Source: a virus. From it: a stretch of DNA of 25,473 nt. The stretch is taken from positions 1-25,473 of the IMG/VR virus record IMGVR_UViG_3300030101_003549, one strand, 5' to 3'. The notes under the pieces are model-generated. The model was not told the DNA's origin. It saw only the letters and a program-made list of their open reading frames with translations, and ran no database searches. This document shows positions 12,966-19,615 of this stretch, piece after piece. Within the stretch, counting starts at the first letter, position 1; each line of letters opens with the position of its first letter. Both the position numbers and the translations under genes were made by a program.

Positions 12966-13130
12966 TTATTGTTTTGCTTTACCTATGTTAAGAGCAAGCA
13001 TCTCAATTAATTTATATAGTTTTCCGATCATTTGATCATCCTTTGGTGTTGGCGTTAAAGCACAGACTATTGATGCGGCACATACAACTCCTGTTACTAT
13101 TCCCAACCATTCTCCTATCATTCCCAACAT
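12966..13130 (-). CDS. Small membrane protein in lysis cluster
   Basis: A 54-residue protein starting at ATG 13130 behind GAGGAGG. The N-terminal half is a hydrophobic helix (EWLGIVTGVVCAASIVCAL, about 7-25); the rest is a soluble basic tail with TPTPKDDQMIGKLYKLIEML and GKAKQ. One membrane span, small size and a position between spanins and endolysin fit a holin or antiholin, but the positively charged C-terminal tail and single span do not prove it. I recall similar small proteins (TPTPKDD followed by GK-YKLIE) in other marine phages. The ribosome binding site is strong, so it is probably well expressed. Confidence 0.75.
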   Translation of the reverse strand: MLGMIGEWLGIVTGVVCAASIVCALTPTPKDDQMIGKLYKLIEMLALNIGKAKQ

Positions 13131-13169
13131 ATCGTCCTCCTCTATATTGAAAGTCTAAAGTCTAGCAGA

Positions 13170-13553
13170 TTATTCTTCTTCTGACGAATTTTTATCATCA
13201 TCATATTCTCTATAGAACTCTATTATTGAAAGTGTATCTCTTATATACCTTTTAACTTCTGCCATGTTCATTGATAGGTTTTCATAATCTTTAGATGTTA
13301 AAGAATAATAAGCAGTTTCAGGTGCAGAGCCATTGTCAATCTGATTGAGATATTCTTGCATTAGTTCTGGAGTCAATATTTCCCAATCAATATCCACAAG
13401 TTGAACTTCCATCGGAAGTGGAGGATGATACATTGGCATCGGCTCTGCGATTGTTACAACTTCAACAGGTTTACTTTGTATTAAGGGGAACGAAGTGCAT
13501 CCTGTTAGAGCTATAACAAAAAAACTATGAATTATTGTCTTCATCTGTTTCAT
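13170..13553 (-). CDS. Outer-membrane lipoprotein, probable o-spanin (Rz1-like)
   Basis: A 127-residue lipoprotein. The N-terminus MKQMKTIIHSFFVIALTGC is a lipoprotein signal with lipobox ALTGC; ATG 13544 (MKTII) is an alternative start. After cleavage, the Pro-rich segment EPMPMYHPPLPMEV follows, as in many o-spanins, then WEILTPELMQEYLNQ. It overlaps the end of the i-spanin-like gene in a different frame, the classical Rz/Rz1 arrangement. The pair should bridge inner and outer membranes and disrupt the outer membrane at the end of lysis. At this length it is bigger than lambda Rz1, so it may have an added domain. Context supports spanin strongly; sequence alone is moderate. Confidence 0.75.
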   Translation of the reverse strand: MKQMKTIIHSFFVIALTGCTSFPLIQSKPVEVVTIAEPMPMYHPPLPMEVQLVDIDWEILTPELMQEYLNQIDNGSAPETAYYSLTSKDYENLSMNMAEVKRYIRDTLSIIEFYREYDDDKNSSEEE

Positions 13554-13935
13554 CAAATTGATTGGGGTTTGTAAGTGCAATAAGTTCGTCTTTGACTTTC
13601 TTAGTTCCTTTGTTGACTATGTTTTCTATAAGTTTAGGTTTGGCAAGTGCAAGATTATCAAGATTATGTTTTGCAAAAGTGTTCTTTAGTTTATTGACCT
13701 CTCTTTGTGCTTCTTGATTTTTTGCTGTAAGTGTATTTATTTGTTCTTGGGTTTTTTGTTGCTTTTCTAAATTTTGTTTTATCTTGGCGTTTTGCTCTGC
13801 TATTTGTGTTTGTAAGATTTGAGCATTAGCTTTGAGTGTGGATATGTTGTCTTGAAGTCGGTCTATATACCAAGCTGAACCTGCTATGCTTGAAAACAAT
13901 AATCCACCTAGAATTAGATTGAGCTTGAGTCCCAT
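13525..13935 (-). CDS. Inner-membrane spanin (Rz-like i-spanin)
   Basis: A 136-residue protein with one N-terminal membrane helix (LNLILGGLLFSSIAGSAWYI, about 5-24) and then a long periplasmic coiled coil (QDNISTLKANAQILQTQIAEQ onward to about residue 90) rich in Gln, Lys and Asn. This is the standard Rz architecture. The end overlaps the lipoprotein gene, as in Rz/Rz1 pairs. The start overlaps the adenylate cyclase stop by 22 bases, so the cyclase and spanins are translationally coupled, which ties the signalling genes to lysis. Sequence conservation in spanins is low; the call rests on topology, coiled coil and gene order. Confidence 0.8.
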   Translation of the reverse strand: MGLKLNLILGGLLFSSIAGSAWYIDRLQDNISTLKANAQILQTQIAEQNAKIKQNLEKQQKTQEQINTLTAKNQEAQREVNKLKNTFAKHNLDNLALAKPKLIENIVNKGTKKVKDELIALTNPNQFDETDEDNNS

Positions 13936-15692
13936 GTATACACCTGTAATTTTTCTTTTTTACCTTTTGCCTTTATCGGTTTTAAAGGTATTAAATCAAA
14001 TTCTATAGCATTTTCAGTTGTTTGACCAATGAGAAGATCAACACCTGCATCTTTTGTCCCACTTTCAAGCCTTGCTGCAACGTTAACTGCATCACCAATT
14101 GCTGTGTAGTCAAACCGTTGTTCTGAACCCATATTGCCTACAATCGCATATCCTGTATTTATGCCTATTCCTATTTGCACAGGAGCAATGTCTTTGGATT
14201 GTAGTTCTTTATTAAGTTCTTTCATTCCGTTTTGAATGTCTATTGCACATGCAAGTGCTTTTGTTTCATGATGTCTTAAATCAAGAGGTGCATTGAATAT
14301 GGCCATCATTGCATCGCCAATATACTTATCAACCATTCCACCATTAGACTGAACTGCATTTTGTTGTACTGTGAGTGCTTTGTTCATAATATATGTTACT
14401 TTTTCAGGTTCTAAAGTTTCTGATAAAGAAGTAAAACCACGCACATCAGTGAACAAAAAGGTGCAGTATCTTTTTTCACCACCAAGTTTTAAAACTTCAG
14501 GGTTTTGTTGCAATCTTTTTACTTGTCTTGGGTCTAAGTAATGTTCAAATTGTTTCTTGATTTGTTGACGTAGTTTGTATTGTTCTCTAAATCTAAGATA
14601 AAAAGCTAAAGCACTTGTAATAAATTGTGAGATTAGTGTCCAAGTAACATCAACTAAATAACCTTTGTAAATAAGGGTATATCCACCAGATGCCACAGAA
14701 ACCATCAATAAAACACCTATACCTAAACCCCAAGTGACACCAAAAGAAGTCAATACAAGCCATGAGAGAGCTACAAAAAGCACAAATATAGCTACTTCAA
14801 GACCATAACTCCAATCTGGAACACTTGGAGAGTTTGGTATTAAAATTGATTCTGCAAGAGCAGTTTGTATCTTATGTGGTTCTAATAATCCAACTGGTGT
14901 TGCAATTTGTGGCATTATGCCTGTTGCAGTGAAACCAACAAAAACATATCGCCCTTTTACATCCATTTCTTCCAATGTAGTTTCTTTTGTATTTACCCAA
15001 GATATCCATTTCCTGCCCAAAGAATCAGTTTTTACTGGTGCAAGACCTTGTACAGTTATTTCTTCTATACCCAGATCATTTGTTTTTACAATATATGTAG
15101 TGTTACCTGCTAAGACCTTCATAACTTCTGTACCAAATGCAGATACAAAACCATCAGGTGTTCTAAGAAGCAAAGGTATTCTTCTTACAAGATTATCTAC
15201 TTCTGTTGGTGCAATTGCTATGCCTTGATTTGAACAGTTTTTTAAAATGTCTATATTTTGAACAACCCCTGTAGAATCAATCCCACCAACATTATTATTG
15301 CCTATGATTACAGTTCCAGATGTTTCTGGATAAACACCTTTCCCATCTTCATACATTGCTATGACACTTCCACCGTAGCAAAGAGCATTTGCAAAATCTT
15401 GATCGCCACCAAATCTATCTTCTTGTGGAAAAGCAAGAACCCAACCTACACCAAGAGCACCTTTTTGCAAAAGTTCAATATGGATTTCTGCAAGTCTTTG
15501 TCTAGATAAAGGATAACCACCCTCATTTTCTATATCTTGTTCTGTAATGTTAAGAATTGTAAAAAAACCAGATTCTTCATATTTGTGCACTAAACCGTCA
15601 AATGTTCTAAGTTTTATTACTTCTGTAAAGGTTGTTTGTAATAGTAATGGAGTGATTAATATTGGAAGTATTATGAATATTAATTTTTTCAT
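13914..15692 (-). CDS. CHASE2-domain membrane adenylate cyclase (class III)
   Basis: A 592-residue sensor enzyme. Residues 1-20 form an N-terminal membrane helix, about 25-290 a periplasmic CHASE2-type sensor, and about 296-368 three membrane helices. The class III cyclase domain runs from about 405 to 585. The active site is complete: metal ligands D416 (FTDVRGF) and D460 (YIGDAM), adenine-selecting K456 and T530, and transition-state residues N537 and R541 in GDAVNVAARLE. The K/T pair points to ATP, so it should make cAMP in the host cytoplasm in response to a periplasmic signal. In bacteria CHASE2 cyclases often neighbour FecR proteins, as here. A cyclase in a phage lysis cluster is unusual. 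No Shine-Dalgarno sequence is obvious at ATG 15692; the stop overlaps the i-spanin start. Confidence 0.93.
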   Translation of the reverse strand: MKKLIFIILPILITPLLLQTTFTEVIKLRTFDGLVHKYEESGFFTILNITEQDIENEGGYPLSRQRLAEIHIELLQKGALGVGWVLAFPQEDRFGGDQDFANALCYGGSVIAMYEDGKGVYPETSGTVIIGNNNVGGIDSTGVVQNIDILKNCSNQGIAIAPTEVDNLVRRIPLLLRTPDGFVSAFGTEVMKVLAGNTTYIVKTNDLGIEEITVQGLAPVKTDSLGRKWISWVNTKETTLEEMDVKGRYVFVGFTATGIMPQIATPVGLLEPHKIQTALAESILIPNSPSVPDWSYGLEVAIFVLFVALSWLVLTSFGVTWGLGIGVLLMVSVASGGYTLIYKGYLVDVTWTLISQFITSALAFYLRFREQYKLRQQIKKQFEHYLDPRQVKRLQQNPEVLKLGGEKRYCTFLFTDVRGFTSLSETLEPEKVTYIMNKALTVQQNAVQSNGGMVDKYIGDAMMAIFNAPLDLRHHETKALACAIDIQNGMKELNKELQSKDIAPVQIGIGINTGYAIVGNMGSEQRFDYTAIGDAVNVAARLESGTKDAGVDLLIGQTTENAIEFDLIPLKPIKAKGKKEKLQVYTWDSSSI

Positions 15693-15887
15693 GTTATATT
15701 TGCGTCAATCTTTATTAAAGATTTTTTCATTTATTTTGGGTGGTGTCAAAGTTCAAAACCTCAAAAATGTAGCACCACCCACCTCCAAAACCAGATAAAA
15801 AAGTTGTTTTTTTTTACATATAGACCTTGTATTTTTCTGTGTGTTTGTTATTATAAACATATGAATTTTGAAAATAACGAGGTAAAA
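15693..15887. promoter_or_regulatory. Divergent intergenic region with 9-bp inverted repeat
   Basis: This 195-bp gap separates the leftward cyclase from the rightward small gene. TGGGTGGTG (15737-15745) and CACCACCCA (15773-15781) form a perfect inverted repeat around 27 bases, with no T run on either side, so it looks like an operator or leader hairpin rather than a terminator. TTGACA is present on the minus strand (15749-15744) but no convincing -10 follows. The plus-strand promoter at 15827-15854 is clear. Confidence 0.5.
15827..15863 (+). promoter_or_regulatory. Extended -10 promoter with leaderless-type start, copy 2
   Basis: TTGTAT (15827-15832), 16-bp spacer ending TGT, TATTAT (15849-15854), then six bases to an in-frame ATG (15861). 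Spacer, -10, distance to ATG and the following ATGAATTTTGAAAA match the promoter at 9925-9961. The Shine-Dalgarno-preceded ATG is at 15888. Confidence 0.68.
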
Positions 15888-16181
15888 ATGAAAAAAGTAG
15901 AACAACTTAATATTAATAACTTTGAATGGACTGATGTATTGTTAATTCAAATGAAAGACAATAGATTTAGAGAAGTCATTGTTATAGACATTGATGACGA
16001 TATGTTTAGTTTTGATCTAGATACTACAGGCAATACAGGTGATGTTACTTTACAAGACATACATACTGGTGAAATCTTTGGTGCAAACCATGTAAAAGAT
16101 TTTTGGAATGATGATGTAAATGTTGCTTTTATGATTAGAAATACATTCTTAAATAGAATGCACGATACAGTAAGAGTATAA
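15888..16181 (+). CDS. Small acidic hypothetical protein, moron-like insertion
   Basis: A 97-residue protein starting at ATG 15888 after CGAGG; an in-frame leaderless-type ATG at 15861 would add nine residues (MNFENNEVK). It is acidic and looks beta-rich in the middle (VLLIQMKDNRFREVIVIDIDDDMFSFDLD), ending with a helical segment (NVAFMIRNTFLNRMHD). It is unrecognised. It is the only plus-strand gene within the leftward late block, and has its own promoter and a terminator (16203-16226), the signature of a phage moron. Its promoter-leader matches that of the small gene at 9983, so both are likely expressed at the same time. Confidence 0.75.
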   Translation: MKKVEQLNINNFEWTDVLLIQMKDNRFREVIVIDIDDDMFSFDLDTTGNTGDVTLQDIHTGEIFGANHVKDFWNDDVNVAFMIRNTFLNRMHDTVRV

Positions 16182-16202
16182 ATTACAAACTAAATACAAA
16201 TA

Positions 16203-16226
16203 GGGTGTAGCAATACACCCTTTTTT
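16203..16226 (+). terminator. Intrinsic terminator of the plus-strand small gene
   Basis: GGGTGT (16203-16208), loop AGCAAT, ACACCC (16215-16220), then six T residues. It overlaps the last codon of the convergent FecR gene and may slow leftward transcription as well. Confidence 0.82.
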
Positions 16227-17379
16227 AATTCTCTTGCCTTATTCTTATAACACTACTACTTCCACCATTTATTTTTATAGTTCTTGAAACTCCATCTTGG
16301 ATTAAGATTACTGTATAACTATCATCAGAATTAATATCAACCCTAGCAGTATTATTCACACTTCTTATAATCGTTAATTTTTCGCCTGTTATAAATGTAG
16401 TGATCTGTGTATCAAGGTCTTGACCAAAAGTTGTTCCAGACAATTGAACAGAACCAACATCTGCTTGTAGTTGATCTTCTTCTTCTTGGATTTCTAATTC
16501 ATCAAGAATATCTAACAAATCCTCAAGAAAATTTACATCCAGATAATTAATATCAAGTTCAGTGAATTCCAGATCAGACTCATTATCAAGCAAATCTTCT
16601 TCAAGGTAATCAACATCAAGATCATTAAAATCAAGAATTGAATTGCCTTTGCTTGAGTAAACAGTTTCTTCTTCTACAATCTTTTCTTCTGGTGGTGAAA
16701 CAATGAGAATGTTATCAATCAAATCCAAAGATAAATCAAGAATAACTGGTTTACTTGGTGCACTTTCAAAAACAGATACAGTGGTTGCTTGAAACGGTTT
16801 ATTGAGTATGACACTTCCTGTTGCTGTTATAACTTCTATTTCTCCACTTGATAAACCAAGAGAATCAGGCAAAAGAATTATTAAAGATTCACCAAGTTCG
16901 TTGACGGTTGCTGTAAAATCCGTTCCCCTGATTAGGATGTTTGCAGTTGGTGTTTTAAGAGTTACGTTTTTTTTATTTAATTTATCTACATTGCCAGAAA
17001 TAAATCTGGTCGTGCCAAGAGCAAAGGTAAGAGCCATTTTAGACTTTGAAGGATTTGGGTCATAAATATATTCATTAATTAATAATTGACTATGTTCAGT
17101 GAGTTTAACAATAGAATCGTCAAGAAACGTAATAGCCATACGACCATTAGATGTTATGGCTTCATCATTGCTTTGTATATCAAAATCTACAAAAGCATTT
17201 AAGGGTTCTTCCCTTATTATCTGTGCATTGCCTCTTAGTTCAGAAACATCTCCAATACTAACATCCTGTGCTTGTACCCTGATCGTTTTGATTGATACAA
17301 ATAGAAGAATTAGAAGTATTCGTGATAAGTTTAAGATAATCTCTTGCAAGTGTAGATGATTGTGTAATGTCAATATCAT
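16225..17379 (-). CDS. FecR-domain periplasmic protein with acidic LD-rich tail
   Basis: A 384-residue exported protein. Residues 1 to about 38 form a signal peptide with an unusually long N-region (hydrophobic LSRILLILLFVSI, cleavage near VQAQ). The FecR domain is visible in GDVSELRGNAQI, the SNGRMAITFLDDSIVKLTEHSQLLI strand set and TFALGTTRFISG through TPTANILIRGTDF. Beyond it lies an acidic repeat region (about 240-300) built on LD/DL units (FNDLDVDYLEEDLL, LDINYLDVNFLED), then a beta-rich end. FecR domains in bacteria act as periplasmic partners in signalling, often beside CHASE2 cyclases. The start ATG 17379 follows GGAAG by 6 bases and overlaps the curlin-like gene by 122 bases. The stop lies in a terminator stem. 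Confidence 0.85.
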   Translation of the reverse strand: MILTLHNHLHLQEIILNLSRILLILLFVSIKTIRVQAQDVSIGDVSELRGNAQIIREEPLNAFVDFDIQSNDEAITSNGRMAITFLDDSIVKLTEHSQLLINEYIYDPNPSKSKMALTFALGTTRFISGNVDKLNKKNVTLKTPTANILIRGTDFTATVNELGESLIILLPDSLGLSSGEIEVITATGSVILNKPFQATTVSVFESAPSKPVILDLSLDLIDNILIVSPPEEKIVEEETVYSSKGNSILDFNDLDVDYLEEDLLDNESDLEFTELDINYLDVNFLEDLLDILDELEIQEEEDQLQADVGSVQLSGTTFGQDLDTQITTFITGEKLTIIRSVNNTARVDINSDDSYTVILIQDGVSRTIKINGGSSSVIRIRQEN

Positions 17380-17983
17380 TTGAACTTCCGTCTAAATCTA
17401 AGTAGAAATATCCAGAATCAGCAGATGTTGTTCCTGAATAACCACTAGCTGTAAAATCTATCTCATTTGAGCTTCCATTTATATCAAGATAATTGATTGC
17501 ATTTTCATAATCAATATCAAAATTTAAAATGTTGCTATCTCCCAGAATTATCCAATCCAGATCAAGATAAGAAGAATCAGCACTCTCACCAATTTCTAGA
17601 TCAAACTCATTGCTTGAACCTGTAACATCAATATTCAGGTTAACGTAATCAGCACTTATTAATCCTGTGCTGTTCATCAGAATATCCATAATATTTGAAT
17701 CACCATCAAACTCAAAAAATCCAGTAAAGTTATCTCCATCAATTCCATCTGATCTAAAGACATTTGAACTTCCTATTTGGTTTATATCAAGCGTCATTGA
17801 AACACCGTCTAGGTCTAAAGCAGTCATTGTTCCTGAAACAGCAGAAGTTCCACCAATCAAGTTGGAAGAACCAAGTTGTTCAAGATCAACACTTGCTGAA
17901 TTACCAGATTGATCAACATATATTTCATTATCAGCAAAAACTGACAATGATAAAAATAAAATTAAATTTAATAATTTATTCAT
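17258..17983 (-). CDS. Curlin-like secreted repeat protein
   Basis: A 241-residue protein with a clear signal peptide (MNKLLNLILFLSLSVFA). The mature part has about seven imperfect repeats built on GSSN or GDSN followed by alternating hydrophobic and acidic residues, for example VDLEQLGSSNLI, LDINQIGSSNVF, IDVTGSSNEFDLEIG, LDINGSSNEIDF, LDLDGSSNDIDI. This is the strand-turn-strand pattern of curlin (QxGxxN) repeats, but much more acidic and with few Gln. It should be the export substrate of CsgG/CsgF encoded just upstream, giving a fibre or surface layer. A tail with two Cys (SICINQNDQGTSTGC) is odd for a curlin. CsgA or CsgB equivalence cannot be decided. It overlaps csgG by 8 bases and fecR by 122. 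Confidence 0.75.
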   Translation of the reverse strand: MNKLLNLILFLSLSVFADNEIYVDQSGNSASVDLEQLGSSNLIGGTSAVSGTMTALDLDGVSMTLDINQIGSSNVFRSDGIDGDNFTGFFEFDGDSNIMDILMNSTGLISADYVNLNIDVTGSSNEFDLEIGESADSSYLDLDWIILGDSNILNFDIDYENAINYLDINGSSNEIDFTASGYSGTTSADSGYFYLDLDGSSNDIDITQSSTLARDYLKLITNTSNSSICINQNDQGTSTGC

Positions 17984-18788
17984 ATTTCCAGTACCCTCTT
18001 TCGTAACCTATATTAATAAGTTCTAAAACTGCACCTTCTATTGCTTTCATTAATGCAAGAGTAGTGCTTTCATTTGAAGCAGAACCAATTTCTACTTCTA
18101 CAAGTTCAGTACCCATCTCTATGAATTTAAAAACGTCTGTTGACTGACCATAACTGTAAATTGTTTTTTGTGACATAACTTCAATGAGTATCTCACCTGT
18201 TGCAACTGAAACCATACGCAAACTTACAGTTACGGAATCTTCTCTATACTGCATACTTGAGCCGATTCCAAGATATCTTGCACCAACTCCACCAGTTGCC
18301 AAGTTACTATCATACGACACAACTGCACCTTCTAGCAACACACCTGCAAAAAGCAAAGGTGAAAGCACGTTATTATCATCTAATTGTTCTCTAGTTGATC
18401 TTATGAGTTGTCTCTCCTTTGTAAGGTTATCTAATCCAATTCTTTCAACCACACGAAAAAAATTGCCCCCTGATGCATGTTTCAAAGACCTTAATAATAT
18501 TGTATATGGTGCTTGTGTTATTGCAGATGAAAAAAGAGCAAACTCACTGTTACTTTTTCTTTGGCCTGTTTGATCTGTAAATGCAGTTGGGTAAACTGCA
18601 ACTACTGGTTTTACTATAGGTGCTTGAACATAAAGAAGTTGTTTTGACTGAAGATCAAAAATAGAGTATTTATTTAGTCCTTTGCTTTCAAACCTTTCAG
18701 GTCGTGTATCTTTGACTATATCAAAGACTGCACAACTAGAAAGAGAAATCACCAAGAGGCAATTCAATAACAGTCGTAGTTCCATCAT
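17976..18788 (-). CDS. csgG: Curli secretion channel CsgG
   Basis: A 270-residue outer-membrane lipoprotein of normal CsgG length (277 in E. coli). The signal ends with lipobox LSSC (C19). The match is clear from end to end: VYPTAFTDQTGQRK, FSSAITQAPYTILLRSL, NFFRVVERIGLDNLTKERQLIRS, then YDSNLATGGVGARYLGIG, the transmembrane-hairpin region VTVSLRMVSVATGEIL, and ASNESTTLALMKAIEGAV with a final RGYWKYE. CsgG forms a nonameric outer-membrane pore that exports curlins. Around the pore constriction, Phe is kept (FSSAITQ) but the preceding Asn is Leu. It overlaps csgF by 53 bases and the curlin-like gene by 8. The second Met (18785) is an equally good start. Confidence 0.94.
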   Translation of the reverse strand: MMELRLLLNCLLVISLSSCAVFDIVKDTRPERFESKGLNKYSIFDLQSKQLLYVQAPIVKPVVAVYPTAFTDQTGQRKSNSEFALFSSAITQAPYTILLRSLKHASGGNFFRVVERIGLDNLTKERQLIRSTREQLDDNNVLSPLLFAGVLLEGAVVSYDSNLATGGVGARYLGIGSSMQYREDSVTVSLRMVSVATGEILIEVMSQKTIYSYGQSTDVFKFIEMGTELVEVEIGSASNESTTLALMKAIEGAVLELINIGYERGYWKYE

Positions 18789-19281
18789 TTGAGTTAAAAA
18801 TTGTGAGTATTATCATACCATCAACAATCTCATAAGAAATTATATTGCCTTCTAATTCAAATGAACCTTCTGTTGACTGTGTCTCCCCAAACATGTTTTC
18901 AACAATCTGCCTTGATATCTGTGCATAAATACGACTCTCTAGGTTTCTAATGAACCTCGCTAAAGTTGTGTTTTCTGCATCTCTTTCAAGTTCATCTTGT
19001 AATGCTTTTATTTCTTCCTTGATTGTCATTTTTCGCATGTGTTCTTGGTTTTCAATCGTCAAGTAATGCGAACTTGTATTGACACCTGAAAAAGATGGAG
19101 ACTTAAATTTAAAGGTGATTTGATCTGCTTGTAGATTAACAGTAAGAATACCAATAAAAAGAAACACAGCAATGATACCCATTGCTATTGCAATACCTCT
19201 TTTTTCAATATTTTCCTGTGCAATCTTCAATTCTTTCTTGCTTGGTCTTCCTCTTTTTTTCTTAGTCTTTTCTTTGGTCAT
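18736..19281 (-). CDS. csgF: Curli assembly factor CsgF with N-terminal extension
   Basis: A 181-residue protein; E. coli CsgF has 138. The mature start DQITFKFKSPSFSG fits the CsgF peptide that inserts in the CsgG pore, and the end (LARFIRNLESRIYAQISRQIVENMFG, then NIISYEIVDGMIILTIFNSNDGTTTVIEL) matches the CsgF helix and beta domain. The N-terminus is odd: about 28 charged residues (KTKKKRGRPSKKELK) precede the hydrophobic IAIAMGIIAVFLFIGILTV. RGRP is the core of an AT hook. An internal ATG (MGIIAV) would give a shorter signal peptide but lacks positive charges. The Asn/Gly-rich linker of E. coli CsgF is replaced by a charged helix (about 80-105). The start overlaps the holin-like gene by 20 bases. 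Confidence 0.88.
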   Translation of the reverse strand: MTKEKTKKKRGRPSKKELKIAQENIEKRGIAIAMGIIAVFLFIGILTVNLQADQITFKFKSPSFSGVNTSSHYLTIENQEHMRKMTIKEEIKALQDELERDAENTTLARFIRNLESRIYAQISRQIVENMFGETQSTEGSFELEGNIISYEIVDGMIILTIFNSNDGTTTVIELPLGDFSF

Positions 19282-19612
19282 CTCTATCTGCCTTTGCTAT
19301 CTTGTTGCTATCAATAAGCTGTGGCACTCCTAAAATAGTTTTTATTAACGTATCTTGTCTAATGATTTCATTATCTAAGCTACGCACCCTATCTATCAAT
19401 GCTACTAAAATACCATGTTGGGAATCAAGTTTTGTGCCTAACCTTTCTTCCATCGCTGAAATAGATGTATTGACTTTATCATCAACAGTATCAAGTTTTG
19501 TCTCCATACCATCAATAATTCTGTTTATTAGCTTCCACACAAAAAGTCCTAGACCAAGTGCTGCAGCTATTGGAAAACCTAACTCGGTAATTAAAGCAAC
19601 TGCTGATTCCAT
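19262..19612 (-). CDS. Holin-like membrane protein with coiled coil
   Basis: A 116-residue protein with one N-terminal membrane helix (LGFPIAAALGLGLFVWKLI, about 11-29) followed by a long amphipathic coiled coil (ETKLDTVDDKVNTSISAMEERL onward). This layout fits hemolysin XhlA/BhlA-type proteins and several phage holin-like accessories. It lies just after the tail genes and just before csgF, and is the best holin candidate for the endolysin, together with the small protein at 12966-13130. The end overlaps csgF by 20 bases. No close family can be named from sequence alone. It starts 3 bases after the stop of the preceding small gene, with no strong ribosome binding site, so coupling is likely. 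Confidence 0.68.
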   Translation of the reverse strand: MESAVALITELGFPIAAALGLGLFVWKLINRIIDGMETKLDTVDDKVNTSISAMEERLGTKLDSQHGILVALIDRVRSLDNEIIRQDTLIKTILGVPQLIDSNKIAKADRDDQRKD

Positions 19613-19615
19613 GAT

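Noticed and set aside
1340-13165. TTTAGAC/GTCTAAA as a genome-wide regulatory motif
   Set aside because: It recurs in gaps (about 1350, 3160, 4457, 4500, 7142, 13152), but similar strings occur within genes and the sites do not keep a fixed position; parts are better explained as -10 boxes or hairpin arms.
13131-13169. A fourth copy of the intergenic element
   Set aside because: It shares CAATA-GAGG and an SD-like run with copy A but lacks TTAACCA and has no pairing arms; similarity is mostly ribosome-site sequence.
15707-15727. AATCTTT/AAAGATT hairpin plus T run as a plus-strand terminator
   Set aside because: No plus-strand gene ends upstream of it; it lies in the leader of the minus-strand cyclase and the stem is all but AT-only.
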